Of a stretch of 64,000 nt of DNA, positions 34,815 through 44,124 are shown piece after piece. This DNA comes from Streptomyces sp. SN-593. Its GTDB lineage: Bacteria; Actinomycetota; Actinomycetes; Streptomycetales; Streptomycetaceae. The number at the start of each line of letters is the position of its first letter. The first letter of the stretch is position 1. Below the pieces are notes generated by a model that was not told where the DNA came from, made no database searches, and was given only the letters and a program-made list of their open reading frames with translations. The position numbers were made by a program, and so were the translations under genes. Location: positions 7,939,501-8,003,500 of the forward strand of contig NZ_AP018365.1 in the NCBI RefSeq assembly GCF_016756395.1, written 5' to 3'.

Positions 34815-35819
34815 TCACACCCAGCCGCGGCGGGCGGCCGCGAGGGCGGCCTGGAAGCGGGTGGTCGCCCCGAGGGCGGTCATCAGGTCGTGGATCCGCC
34901 GCTGCGTGGTGCGCGGGCTCCACCCCTGGGTCCTCGCGATCGCCGCGTCGGTCAGCCCGGAGGCCATCAGCATGAGCAGGGTCCTGGTCTCCTCGGCCGG
35001 CGCGGGAGGGGCCGGCGCCCCGCCCGCGGGGGCCGCCGCCGCGGACGCCGGCCCCTCCGCCTCGCCGAGCGGCACCGCCCGGTCCCACTCCGCCTCGAAC
35101 AGCGCCTCCAGCGCCGCCAGGATCGGCGAGGGGTGCACGAGGTACGCGGCGGAGTGCCCGCCGGCCGACAGGCTGAACGGGATGAGGGCCGCAAGGCCGT
35201 CGCGTATCACCAGCTTGAGCGGCAACTCGCCGCGCACCCGGGCCTGTTCGCCGGCACCCACGCTCGGCAGGATGTCGTCGAGCAGCCGGCCCGGCCAGGC
35301 CACGGCGTCCCGCGAGTAGATCACCCGGTGCACCACGCCGATGCGCTGCCGCCGCAGTTGGTGCTGGAGGTTGCTGCCCGGGCGGTCGATGTACGGCGGC
35401 CGGTCGAACGCGCGCACCTCGCGCTCCGCCTCGTTGATCAGCCGGCCCGCCGCCGCACTGATGTCCTCGCGGCGGGTGAGCAACTCCACCGCGATGTCCG
35501 GGTCGTTGATCCGCAGCGCCTCCCGGTGCGTCTGCGCCAGGCGCTGCACCAGCGAGCGCGCCGCGTCGAGCTGCCGCTGCCGCTCCTGGATCAGCGCGGT
35601 GACCGCGACGTCCGGCGGCGTGGCGGTGAAGCGCGGCGGCCTGCTCCCGGCGCGGGTGGCCAGGCCCTTGGCGACCAGCGCCGCGAGCACCTTCGCGACC
35701 GCCGCGGTGCTGCCGCCGTACGCCGTGGCCAGCTCCGTGGCGCTGCACCGCGGCAGGCCGACCAGCGTCGTGTAGACGCGTTCCGTTTCGTCACCGAGTC
35801 CCAGGACGTCAAGTTTCAT
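34815..35819 (-). CDS. LuxR-type regulator with TrmB-like N-terminal winged helix
   Basis: 334 residues from ATG 35817-35819. The N-terminus is a winged-helix module (TERVYTTLVGLPRCSATELA; AAVAKVLAALVAKGL) followed by a coiled section and a sensor-like domain. The C-terminal LuxR helix-turn-helix reads LLMLMASGLTDAAIARTQGW then RRIHDLMTALGATTRFQAAL. An Ala/Pro linker separates the parts. Such dual-HTH proteins occur widely in Streptomyces near secreted hydrolases. It is divergent from the large subtilase-like gene with 196 bases between, and probably controls it. Confidence 0.9.
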   Translation of the reverse strand: MKLDVLGLGDETERVYTTLVGLPRCSATELATAYGGSTAAVAKVLAALVAKGLATRAGSRPPRFTATPPDVAVTALIQERQRQLDAARSLVQRLAQTHREALRINDPDIAVELLTRREDISAAAGRLINEAEREVRAFDRPPYIDRPGSNLQHQLRRQRIGVVHRVIYSRDAVAWPGRLLDDILPSVGAGEQARVRGELPLKLVIRDGLAALIPFSLSAGGHSAAYLVHPSPILAALEALFEAEWDRAVPLGEAEGPASAAAAPAGGAPAPPAPAEETRTLLMLMASGLTDAAIARTQGWSPRTTQRRIHDLMTALGATTRFQAALAAARRGWV

Positions 35820-36015
35820 GGTTTCTCCGCAGTCGTGTGGCGACCCCCCGCCACCTGGCACAACCCGGCCAGCGTGAACATCTTGCGCGTCATCGGCGGC
35901 AGTTGGCATCTTCCACCGCACAGGGCGCCGTTCCCGCGTCGAGGAAGCCGGCGGGAGCGCGCCCGCAACCCCCCTGTGCGCCCGCACTCGCACTCCCTCC
36001 GTCGGAAGGTGTTTC
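35820..36015. promoter_or_regulatory. Divergent promoter region, LuxR regulator and subtilase-like gene
   Basis: 196 bases between two divergent starts, containing AT-richer stretches (for example AACATCTTGCG). No confident operator or promoter hexamers were identified. Confidence 0.3.
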
Positions 36016-39000
36016 ATGCACCGCTCCAACCCGCCGGGCGTCGCGCCCGGCCGCGCCCGCGCCGCCGTGGTGGCGGTCGTCGCGGCCGTCGCCACCGCCG
36101 TGGCCGCTCCGACAACGGTGTCAGCGGCGACCCCGCACGCCTCCGCGTTCTCCGCGCCGGCCGCGCCGGGGACCTCGTCCGCCACGGCGCCCGCCGCGTC
36201 GTCCGCGGGCGCCTCGACCTCCCTGCCCGCCCCCGCCCGCTCCGCGCTCGGCGCGTCGTCCGCGCCGCCCCCGCCCGCCGCCCAGCGCCAGGGCGTCGTG
36301 CCCGGGCAGGTGCTGGTGACCCTGGACTCCTCGACCTCGGTGACCGGGGGCGGCGTGCCCGGCACCCGCGTCGCCGCGCGCCGCCCCGACACCAGCAACG
36401 CGACGCTGGACACCCGGCTGAAGGCGGCCGGCGCGCAGTCGCTGACCCCGCTGCTGCCCGGCGTCTCCGCGTCGGCCGCCGAGACGCTGACCGGCGCCGC
36501 GCGCGACCGGCTCGGCGCGGGCGCGCCCGACCTGGCCCGCACCTACGTCCTGCGCACCTCCGAGCGGGACACCGCCGCCGTGGCACGGGAGCTGGCGACG
36601 AGCCCGGGCGTGGCCGCGGCCGAACCCGACCGGTACGTCAACACCATGAACACCGGCGCCCAGCGACTCCCGAAGGGCGCGACGGCGCCCGGCACCGGCG
36701 CGCACACCCCGGCCGCGAAGGCGGAGCCCGCCACCCCTGCCCCGCAGGGCGGTGCGGCCGCCGCCGTCCCCGGCAACGACACCCTCGCCGACTCCGCACA
36801 GGCGTTCCTCAACGCCGGCGGTGTGGACGCGGTCGGCGCCTACTCCCTGCTGAAGGGGGAGTTCGGGCAGCAGCCCGGCACCGGCGAGACCGTCACCAAC
36901 GTCTCCGTCGGCGACCTCACCGACCAGTCGATGGCCGACGCCGGCGACGCGTACGTCCAGGAGAACGGCCCGACCACCGTCGTCCGCGACGGACAGCGCT
37001 ACCTCGACCTGCCCTCGATGCCGCTGATCCCGACCTACGTCGCCGAGGACTCCGGCGGACTGGACGGCGCGGCCTCCACCGAACAGCAGGACCCGACCCT
37101 CGACGAGGTCATGCTCGACTTCGGCGTGATGGCGCCGCTGCCGCACGACCGGCAGCGCGCCGCGGCCACCGGCAGCGGCTACACCGACCTGCTGGGCATC
37201 GCGCCGGGCGCGGACTACCGGCTGGTGGTGCCCGAGCAGCCGACCACCGACCGCATCGCCGGGGCGCTGCTGGCGGCCGCCGCCCAGTCGCCCGCGCCGG
37301 ACGTGATCACCGCGAGCCTGGGATTCGGCACCGACTCCCAGGGCCTGCCCGGCCGTTACCTGGAGGACGACCCGGTGATCCGCTCGGTCGTCGCGTCGAT
37401 CGTGCAGCACGACCACATCGTGGTGACGATCTCCTCCAACGACGGCACCCGGCTCTACACCCCGGCCTCGGTCGGCCCGGACGGCGGCAGCACCCCGACC
37501 GACACCGCGACCGGCCGCACCGGGACGACCACCATCGACGACGACGCGCTGTCCACCACGCCGACCCTCGTGCCCGACACCGGCGCCATCGCCGCCGGCG
37601 GCAGCACCCTCGACGACACCCTCGCGCAGGGCACCGGCGGCCCGGCCACCACGGCGGAGACCCGCCTGAGCGGGTTCGGCAGCTTCTCCTCCGGCTTCGG
37701 CAGCCGGGTCGACCTGTCCGCGCCCAGCGACAACATCCTCGCCTTCTCGCACGCCGTCGGCGGCAGTGCGCAGGACGTCGACGTGTCGCTGAACGGCGGC
37801 ACCTCGGCCTCCGCGCCGGAGATCGCCGCGGCCGCCGCCGTGGTGCTCCAGGCCGGCCGGCTCGACGGCCGCGCGCTGAGCCCGCAGCAGGTCCGCGACG
37901 TGCTGGAGCAGACCGGCCGCGCGGTGCCGACCCCGCCGCAGATCGACCGCACCCTGCACGTCGGCCCGCAGATCGACGTGACCGCCGCCGCGGAGCGGGC
38001 GCTGGGCGGCAGGGCGCCGGTCCGGCCGACCCTGGTCCGGCTGTCGGTGGCGCACCGGGTCACCCAGGGCGGCCTGGGCGGCGACTTCCTGGAGGGCACC
38101 GACCAGGACCGGATCGACCTGGACGACATGGCCTCGGGCGGCAACGGCGAGGGCCTGATCGGCCCGATCACCTTCGCCGGCGACGTGACCGGATCGACCG
38201 GCGCGGGCACGTCGTACACCCTCACCGTCGGCCGCACCGTCCTGCGCTCGGCCTCGCCCGCGATCCGGGTGACGCCGCGGGACCTGCTCACCGCCGCGGG
38301 GCTGCCGGTGGTCTCCACCGCGGACCGGCAGGTCACCGTCACCTACGCGGTGGTCCGCGGCGGCCACGTCGTCGCGAGTCAGCGGCGCACCCTCACCGTC
38401 GGGCCAAGCGACGGGCAGTACGCCGAGGCGGCCGCCCCGACCGCGCCCGCGGTGGCCGCCGCCGGGCACGCGGTGAAGGTCTCCTACGACCTGACCGGCG
38501 TGGCGAACACGACCGACCCGCAGCTCGTCGTGTCCACCGCGGGCCACTGGAACCCGCAGCTCGCCCCGCTGTTCACCGCCGCCTGGCACCAGGAGCTGAC
38601 CGCGACCAAGGGCACCGTCACCGTCCCGGCGTCCGCGTTCGCCGACGGCGGCGGGATCTACGGGATCGGCGTGGTGCAGTACGGCTACGGCGGCAACCCG
38701 CAGCTCACCGGCTACGGCGAGTTCGCGCCGATCCGGGTGGCGGGCGCCACCGCGGCGCAGCGCCCCGACGCGCCCCTGCTGTCGGCGGCGGGCGGCGCGG
38801 CCGGCCACGCCGCCGAACCCACCCGCGCCGCCCCGCGGTTCGACGTGCGCTACGACGTGCGCGGCGTGCCGGGCGCGCACAGCGCGGAGCTGGAGTTCTC
38901 CGCACCGGGCCCCACCGCGTTCGGCTCGCTGAACACCTTCACCAACGCCAACGGCACGGTGCTGGACGACGACGGCGTGGACAGCCCCTCGGCCGCGCAC

Positions 39001-40197
39001 CGGGCACTGCCGGGCACCTCCGGGACGGTACGGCTGGACGCCGCGGCGCTCGGCCTGGGCGGCTCCGACGCCTACGGGGTGCGCGTGCTGGCCCTCGACC
39101 GCGCCGGCCACGTGGTCGGCCAGGCGTCCCCGCTGTCCTCGCTCGCCTTCGACGACGGGCTCGCCCCCGCCGGCTCGTCGGTGACCGGGTTCGCCGCCGA
39201 CGGCGCCCACTCCGTGGCGGCGCTGGCCACCGCCTCCGGCGGCAGCGAGGTGCGGCACTACGCGACGGCGACCGGCCGCTACGGCGCCGCCGTCACCGCC
39301 GACGGCGAGGCGGGCTCCGGGTACGACGTGGTCGGAGCCACGGACGACCGGGTGCTGCTGGTGCACCGCTCCGCGGCCGGCGGCCTGCGGGTGGAGACCT
39401 GGAACACCGCGTCCGACACGCTCGTCGGCAGTACCGCGCTGCCCGCCGCGGACGGCACCTACGTCACCGGCCGGGTGGACGCCGCCCACCACCGCGGCGC
39501 CCTGCTGCTGCACGGCGCCGACGGCGGCGACCTGGTGCTGCCGGTCGACCTGGCCGGCGGTACGGCGGCCGCGCCGATCCCCGCCGACCCGGCCGGGGTG
39601 ACCGCGGGCTCGTACGGCCTGCTGACCGTGGACGCCGCCACCGGCGCGGTGTTCCTCGCCCGCCCGGCCGGAATCTTCAACTGCCTGGGCAGCGCCACCG
39701 TCGCCCGCGTGGACCTGACCGCCCGGACGGTCACCGCGGACGGCACCACCTCGGCGTGCAGCCACGGCATCGCCTCCGACGGCGCCGGCACGCTCTACAA
39801 CCTGTCGGCCACCGAGATCAGCGTGAACATCGTGCCCACCGGCGTGGTCTCCGGCACCGACGAGGCCACCGGGACCAGCACCGGCGACGCGGTCAGCGTG
39901 CGGCTGGGCAAGCCCGCCGCCCTGGCGGTGGACGGCGCGCACGAGGTCGCGGTGGTCTCCTACGCCTCGCCCGCGGGCACCGCGTACTTCGGGGCGGGCA
40001 TGTACGTCCCGGACAACAACGCGACCGGACAACTGGTCGTGGTCGACCTGACCACCGGGAAGGTACTGCGCACCCTCACCGGCGTCACGCTGGGCGGGCA
40101 CGCCGCGCCGGACGACACGATCCAGCTCGACCCGGCGACGCGGACGGGCTGGACGTTCGGGGCGTACGACCAGCAGATCCAGCAGTTCTCCTACTGA
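36016..40197 (+). CDS. Large secreted subtilase-like (S8 superfamily) protein with atypical catalytic motifs
   Basis: 1393 residues. A signal sequence (ARAAVVAVVAAVATAVAAPT) and Ala/Pro-rich stretch precede an inhibitor-like prodomain (ARELATSPGVAAAEPDRYV). In the S8-like domain the Asp block reads TNVSVGDLTDQS, the oxyanion Asn is in TISSNDG, and the nucleophile Ser in NGGTSASAPEIAAAAAVVLQ (family GTSMAxP). The usual His motif HGTHVAG is absent; the nearest candidate is LPHDRQRA, followed by GIAPGADYRLVV. Beyond about residue 680 come beta-rich domains and a C-terminal beta-propeller-like region. It may be an active protease of an uncommon subgroup or a non-catalytic derivative. Divergent from a LuxR regulator. 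Confidence 0.85.
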   Translation: MHRSNPPGVAPGRARAAVVAVVAAVATAVAAPTTVSAATPHASAFSAPAAPGTSSATAPAASSAGASTSLPAPARSALGASSAPPPPAAQRQGVVPGQVLVTLDSSTSVTGGGVPGTRVAARRPDTSNATLDTRLKAAGAQSLTPLLPGVSASAAETLTGAARDRLGAGAPDLARTYVLRTSERDTAAVARELATSPGVAAAEPDRYVNTMNTGAQRLPKGATAPGTGAHTPAAKAEPATPAPQGGAAAAVPGNDTLADSAQAFLNAGGVDAVGAYSLLKGEFGQQPGTGETVTNVSVGDLTDQSMADAGDAYVQENGPTTVVRDGQRYLDLPSMPLIPTYVAEDSGGLDGAASTEQQDPTLDEVMLDFGVMAPLPHDRQRAAATGSGYTDLLGIAPGADYRLVVPEQPTTDRIAGALLAAAAQSPAPDVITASLGFGTDSQGLPGRYLEDDPVIRSVVASIVQHDHIVVTISSNDGTRLYTPASVGPDGGSTPTDTATGRTGTTTIDDDALSTTPTLVPDTGAIAAGGSTLDDTLAQGTGGPATTAETRLSGFGSFSSGFGSRVDLSAPSDNILAFSHAVGGSAQDVDVSLNGGTSASAPEIAAAAAVVLQAGRLDGRALSPQQVRDVLEQTGRAVPTPPQIDRTLHVGPQIDVTAAAERALGGRAPVRPTLVRLSVAHRVTQGGLGGDFLEGTDQDRIDLDDMASGGNGEGLIGPITFAGDVTGSTGAGTSYTLTVGRTVLRSASPAIRVTPRDLLTAAGLPVVSTADRQVTVTYAVVRGGHVVASQRRTLTVGPSDGQYAEAAAPTAPAVAAAGHAVKVSYDLTGVANTTDPQLVVSTAGHWNPQLAPLFTAAWHQELTATKGTVTVPASAFADGGGIYGIGVVQYGYGGNPQLTGYGEFAPIRVAGATAAQRPDAPLLSAAGGAAGHAAEPTRAAPRFDVRYDVRGVPGAHSAELEFSAPGPTAFGSLNTFTNANGTVLDDDGVDSPSAAHRALPGTSGTVRLDAAALGLGGSDAYGVRVLALDRAGHVVGQASPLSSLAFDDGLAPAGSSVTGFAADGAHSVAALATASGGSEVRHYATATGRYGAAVTADGEAGSGYDVVGATDDRVLLVHRSAAGGLRVETWNTASDTLVGSTALPAADGTYVTGRVDAAHHRGALLLHGADGGDLVLPVDLAGGTAAAPIPADPAGVTAGSYGLLTVDAATGAVFLARPAGIFNCLGSATVARVDLTARTVTADGTTSACSHGIASDGAGTLYNLSATEISVNIVPTGVVSGTDEATGTSTGDAVSVRLGKPAALAVDGAHEVAVVSYASPAGTAYFGAGMYVPDNNATGQLVVVDLTTGKVLRTLTGVTLGGHAAPDDTIQLDPATRTGWTFGAYDQQIQQFSY

Positions 40198-40234
40198 GCG
40201 CGGCGGAACACGGCCGGCCCCGGCCGGCGGTACC

Positions 40235-40270
40235 GGCCGGTGTCCGCGGGCGATCCCGCGGGCACCGGCC
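40235..40270. terminator. Terminator hairpin after the subtilase-like gene
   Basis: 16-base stem with one T-G pair (40235-40250 with 40255-40270) and loop CGAT, between convergent genes. Confidence 0.8.
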
Positions 40271-40343
40271 CTCCGCGCGTCCCGGCCCCGGTGCGGTGCA
40301 CCCGGCGGCCGCCGGCCCGGCGGCCCCGGCCGGCGGTGGGCGG

Positions 40344-41432
40344 TCAGCCGGCGGGCGGGGCGAGGACGGTGCGCTCGAACGGACCCGGGTGCGCCGCCGC
40401 GTACGCGATCGCCTCGTTGACCGCGTCGAGCCCGAAGGTCCGGACGTGCTCGGGTGCGAGGTCGAGCGCGCCCGACGCCACGAGCCGGACCACGCCCACG
40501 TTCGCGCCGCGCGGGCCCATCCACTGGCCGCGCACGGTGACGGAGTTGCGCATGATCCACGGGTACGGGAGCGCGAGGTCGTCGCCGCCGAGCATGCCGA
40601 CACCGCCCATCAGCACCACCCGGCCGTACTCCCGCACCGTCATGGCGGCCGTGCGCGCCACCGAACTGGGCGCGCTCGGCGGGAGCAGGTCGAGCACCAT
40701 GTCGACCGGCCCGCCCGCCGCCGCGGACATCGCCGCCCCGTCGGCGGCCGTGTCGCCGGTCAGCCGCACCGGCCGCACGCGCGACCCGAACCGGTCGGCG
40801 AGCAGGTCGAGCGCGGCGCGGTTCCTGCCCGGCGCCACCACCCGGCCCGCGCCCATCGCCAGCGCCACCGCGACCGCGCTGCTGCCGAGGTTCCCGGTGG
40901 CGCCGCTGACCAGCAGCGTCTCCCCGGCCGCGAACCCACCGGCCAGCAGCCCGCTGTAGGGGATGAGGTGCACGGCGAGGGCGGCCCAGCGGGCCGGGTC
41001 GGCGGCCGCCTCCCCGGGCAGCGGGAAGACGTTCTCGGTCGGCACCCGCATCGACTCGGCGAAGGACCCGTCGTGCAGGTGCTCGGCCAGGCGCGCGCCG
41101 CCCTCGCCCCGGGAACTCCAGCCCTGGAGCGCGATGTCGGGCGTCAGGGCGTCGTCCCGGGAGCGCACCGTCGGATCGCACCACACCAGGTCGCCGGCCC
41201 GCAGCCGGGTCGCGTCCGGTCCGACGGCGACCACCCGGCCCACGCCGCCGAGCCCGGGCACGACGGGAGGGACCAGCGGGTAGGAGCGCTCGCCGCTGAA
41301 GACCTCGGCCGCGTACGGCAGGACGCAGGTGGCCAGCACGTCCACCACCACCTCGCCGCCCCCGGCCCGCGGAGCGGGCACCTCCCGCACCGCCAGGGGC
41401 GCGCCGAACTCCGTCAGAACTGCTGCTCGCAC
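40344..41432 (-). CDS. Zinc-type alcohol dehydrogenase-like (MDR) oxidoreductase
   Basis: 362 residues. GroES-like N-terminal domain (PRAGGGEVVVDVLATCVLPY; VVPGLGGVGRVVAVGPDATR) and Rossmann domain (ETLLVSGATGNLGSSAVAVA). The usual catalytic zinc Cys/His pair at the start is not clearly preserved (TCVLPYAAEVF), and no structural-zinc Cys cluster is seen, so it may act as a zinc-independent reductase. Divergent from a LysR regulator with about 94 bases between, the classic target/regulator arrangement. Confidence 0.9.
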   Translation of the reverse strand: MRAAVLTEFGAPLAVREVPAPRAGGGEVVVDVLATCVLPYAAEVFSGERSYPLVPPVVPGLGGVGRVVAVGPDATRLRAGDLVWCDPTVRSRDDALTPDIALQGWSSRGEGGARLAEHLHDGSFAESMRVPTENVFPLPGEAAADPARWAALAVHLIPYSGLLAGGFAAGETLLVSGATGNLGSSAVAVALAMGAGRVVAPGRNRAALDLLADRFGSRVRPVRLTGDTAADGAAMSAAAGGPVDMVLDLLPPSAPSSVARTAAMTVREYGRVVLMGGVGMLGGDDLALPYPWIMRNSVTVRGQWMGPRGANVGVVRLVASGALDLAPEHVRTFGLDAVNEAIAYAAAHPGPFERTVLAPPAG

Positions 41433-41507
41433 GTGATGACCTCAGCTTTCGTCCGCTTCTCGGCACCGACGCTACGACCGCGGCAGCGATGCGGGAAGCG
41501 AAGATCG

Positions 41508-41524
41508 GGCATGCGTGGTATGCC
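41508..41524. promoter_or_regulatory. Candidate LysR operator between MDR and LysR genes
   Basis: GGCATgcgtggtATGCC, 5-base inverted arms with a 7-base spacer, just upstream of the LysR start at 41527. Position suits autoregulation and control of the divergent dehydrogenase. Confidence 0.45.
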
Positions 41525-41526
41525 TG

Positions 41527-42420
41527 ATGCGCATGGACCTCTCCAGCGCGGGCCTGCGCGTCCTGCGGCAGATCGCCGAGTCCGGCAGCTTCACCGCGGC
41601 CGCCGCCCGGCTCGGCTACACGCAGTCGGCCGTCTCGCGGCAGGCGGCCGCCCTCGAACGGAGCGCCGGCGCCACCCTGTTCGAGCGCCACCCCGACGGG
41701 GTGCGGCTCACCCCCGCCGGCCTCGTCCTGCTGCGCCACGCCCGGACGATCCTGGACTCGGTGGCCGACGCCGAGCGCGAACTCGCCGGCGCCGCCGAGC
41801 GGACGGAGGCGGTGCGGCTCGGCGTGTTCCCCAGCGCCGGCTGGGGCCTGCTGCCCGCCCTGCTCGCACGCCTCGCCGTCCACCCGCGGATCGCCGTCAC
41901 CACGACCGAGGGCACCACGCCGGTGCTGATCAGGGCGCTGCGGGCCGGTTCGTCGGACCTGGCCCTGCTCACCTCCCGTCCACCGCACCGGCCCTCGGAC
42001 GGCGAGTCGCCGCGGCTGCACATCGAGACCGTCGAGGACACCGCGCTGGTCGTCGCGGCGTCCGCCTCCGGGGAGTTCGCCGGCCGCACCTCGGTGCACC
42101 TCGACGAGCTCGCCGGCGCGCCCTGGATCGCCACCCCGTCCTCGACCGCGCAGCCCCTGCTCGGGGTCTGGCCGGGCCTGCCCGGGCGGCCGCGCGTCGC
42201 CCACCGCGCGACCGACTGGCTGACCAAACTCCGCCTGGTCGCCGGCGGGTTCGGCGTGACGACGGTGCCCGACCGGGTGGTGCCCGCGCTGCCGCCCGGC
42301 GTGATCGCGCTGCGGGTGGAGGGCGCGCCGCCCGAGGTCCGCCGGGTGCTCCTGGCCCGCCTCCCCGGGCGCCCCGCCCCCGCGGTCGCGGCGGTCGCGC
42401 GCGCGGTCATGTCGGGCTGA
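41527..42420 (+). CDS. LysR-family transcriptional regulator
   Basis: 297 residues from ATG 41527; the ATG at 41533 is equally possible, and a start further left would overlap the operator-like palindrome. The N-terminal HTH is textbook: LRVLRQIAESGSFTAAAARL then YTQSAVSRQAAALERSAGAT. The effector domain follows (VRLGVFPSAGWGLLPALLAR; LVAGGFGVTTVPDRVVPALP). Probably controls the divergent MDR dehydrogenase and itself. Confidence 0.95.
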   Translation: MRMDLSSAGLRVLRQIAESGSFTAAAARLGYTQSAVSRQAAALERSAGATLFERHPDGVRLTPAGLVLLRHARTILDSVADAERELAGAAERTEAVRLGVFPSAGWGLLPALLARLAVHPRIAVTTTEGTTPVLIRALRAGSSDLALLTSRPPHRPSDGESPRLHIETVEDTALVVAASASGEFAGRTSVHLDELAGAPWIATPSSTAQPLLGVWPGLPGRPRVAHRATDWLTKLRLVAGGFGVTTVPDRVVPALPPGVIALRVEGAPPEVRRVLLARLPGRPAPAVAAVARAVMSG

Positions 42421-42484
42421 ACCGGGGGCGGCGTGCGGCGGCGGGGTGCGGGGGCCGGCGGCCGGCGGGATGTGTGACGGGTCG

Positions 42485-43810
42485 TCAGCCGACTTTCACT
42501 TTCAGGATCTTGTCGTCGCCGGAGCCGGGGGAGATCCGTCCGTCCGTGTTGCTGGTGGTCACCAACAGCCCGCCGTCGTAGGCGAGCACCGTGCGCAGCC
42601 GGCCGTGGGCGGAGACGAGCTTGCTCTGCGGCGCGGCGACCAGCGTGGTGCCGTCCAGGGGGATGCGCCACAGCCGCTCGCCCTTCAGCGCGGCCATCCA
42701 GATGGAACCGTCGACCCAGGCGATGCCGCTGGGGGAGTCCTCCTCGGTGCCGAACTGGGCGACCGGTGAGGTGTATCCGGCGCGGCTGGTCCGGCCCTGG
42801 GTGGCGGGCCAGCCGTAGTCGCGGCCGGCCCTGATCAGGTTCAGCTCGTCGGCCTCGCGGTCGCCGAGTTCGGAGGCCCACAGGTTCCCCGACGGGTCCC
42901 AGGCCAGTCCCTGCACGTTGCGGTGGCCGATGGTGTACACGACGGACTTGCCGAACGGGTTGCCCGGCGCCGGCTTGCCGTCCGCCGTCATCCGCAGGAT
43001 CTTGCCGCCGAGCGAGGACTTGTCCTGCGGCAGCGCGGTGTTCTCGGCGTCGCCGGTGCCCGCGTAGAGCATGCCGTCGGGGCCGAACGCGATACGGCCG
43101 CCGTTGTGGTGGATGCTGCGCGGGATGCCCTTGAGGATGACGTCGAGCCGGCCGAGCTGGTGCCCGGCGCTCGCCGACGGGGTGTAGGTCAGCTTCGCGA
43201 TGCGGTTGTCGGTCGCGGTGGAGAAGTAGACGTAGATCAGGCGGTCCGAGCCGAAGTCGGGCGAGAGCGCCAGCCCCAGCAGGCCCGTCTCACCCTCTGA
43301 GCTCTTGGTGGAGACCACTCCGGGCACCGTGCCGGCGACCGTGCGCTTGCCGGTGCCCGGCACGACGCGCTGGATCACGCCGGTGTCCCGCGAGTTCACC
43401 AGCAGGTCGCCCCCGGGCAGCAGGGCCACGCCCCACGGCACGTTCAGGTTCGAGGCGACGGTGCCGGTGACGGTCGCCGACCCGGAGGCCGCGCCGGCGG
43501 TCGGGGTCGGGGTGCTGGTCGCCGTGGCCGCGGGAGGCGCGGAGCTGGCCGCACCGGTCGAGGCGGGGGCGCCCGCCGTCGGCGTCGCCGACCCGCCGGC
43601 GGAGGCGGACACCGAGGGGGAGGCGCCGTCCGACCCCGACGAGCACCCGGCCAGCAGCAGCGCAATCGCGGCGGCGCACCCCGCGGCGGCCTGCCCGCGC
43701 CCGCGCCCGCGCCCGCGTGCCGCGGTCCGCGGCCACCGGCCCCGCGTGCCCCGGCCCTCACGGCGGGACCCGTCCGCGTCCCGTGCCGCTGTCCTGCGCC
43801 ATCCCGTCAT
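42485..43810 (-). CDS. Lipoprotein PQQ/sorbosone dehydrogenase-like (six-bladed propeller)
   Basis: 441 residues from ATG 43808-43810. An Arg-rich start and hydrophobic segment end in the lipobox LLLAGC, followed by a Ser/Thr/Pro linker of about 60 residues. The propeller has the glucose/sorbosone dehydrogenase blocks VPWGVALLPGGDLLVNSRDT, ETGLLGLALSPDFG, IHHNGGRIAFGPDGMLYAGT, GHRNVQGLAWDPSG and AELGDREADELN-like SELGDREADELN. These include the His and Arg residues that contact the cofactor in PQQ-dependent aldose dehydrogenases. Surface-anchored sugar oxidase; whether PQQ is made is unknown from this window. Confidence 0.92.
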   Translation of the reverse strand: MTGWRRTAARDADGSRREGRGTRGRWPRTAARGRGRGRGQAAAGCAAAIALLLAGCSSGSDGASPSVSASAGGSATPTAGAPASTGAASSAPPAATATSTPTPTAGAASGSATVTGTVASNLNVPWGVALLPGGDLLVNSRDTGVIQRVVPGTGKRTVAGTVPGVVSTKSSEGETGLLGLALSPDFGSDRLIYVYFSTATDNRIAKLTYTPSASAGHQLGRLDVILKGIPRSIHHNGGRIAFGPDGMLYAGTGDAENTALPQDKSSLGGKILRMTADGKPAPGNPFGKSVVYTIGHRNVQGLAWDPSGNLWASELGDREADELNLIRAGRDYGWPATQGRTSRAGYTSPVAQFGTEEDSPSGIAWVDGSIWMAALKGERLWRIPLDGTTLVAAPQSKLVSAHGRLRTVLAYDGGLLVTTSNTDGRISPGSGDDKILKVKVG

Positions 43811-44124
43811 CCGCCCGGCCGCCCTTCTCGCTCGCCGTCCGCGCCGTGGCGCCGTCCGCGCCGCCCGCGCCGTGTGTCCGGCAGGGCCCGTGCGGACCCT
43901 CGGACCACTCCTACCCGATGACCGGCGCCCTTGCGAGTTCCGCCCCCCACCGGCGCCCGAACGGCCCCGGGCCGTGACGGCCGTGACAGCCGCAACGAGC
44001 CGTAGTGAGCCGCAGCGGGCCGCAATGAGCCGCGGCTGCGACGGGCCGCAACTTGGGGCAGGTGGGGGCGGGGAGCGGCCGTCGGTCCGACGGCTTCCCG
44101 CCGACGGGCCCTGGGCCGGCGTTC
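43811..44124. repeat. Intergenic region with GCCGCAAYGA-type decamer array
   Basis: From about 43970 to 44054 a degenerate 10-base unit recurs: GCCGTGACA, GCCGCAACGA, GCCGTAGTGA, GCCGCAGCGG, GCCGCAATGA, and a last GCCGCAACT. The rest of the 314-base gap is Arg/Pro-coding-biased but without a supported gene. Function unknown; slippage or a protein-binding array is possible. Confidence 0.6.

Noticed and set aside
34890..42581. A very long plus-strand open frame (over 2500 codons) across several genes
   Set aside because: Arg/Pro/Gly/Ala-rich with no family motif; it runs opposite to or out of frame with clear genes (LuxR, subtilase-like, MDR, LysR).
43970..44054. CRISPR array
   Set aside because: Repeat units are 10 bases, degenerate and contiguous, with no spacers.
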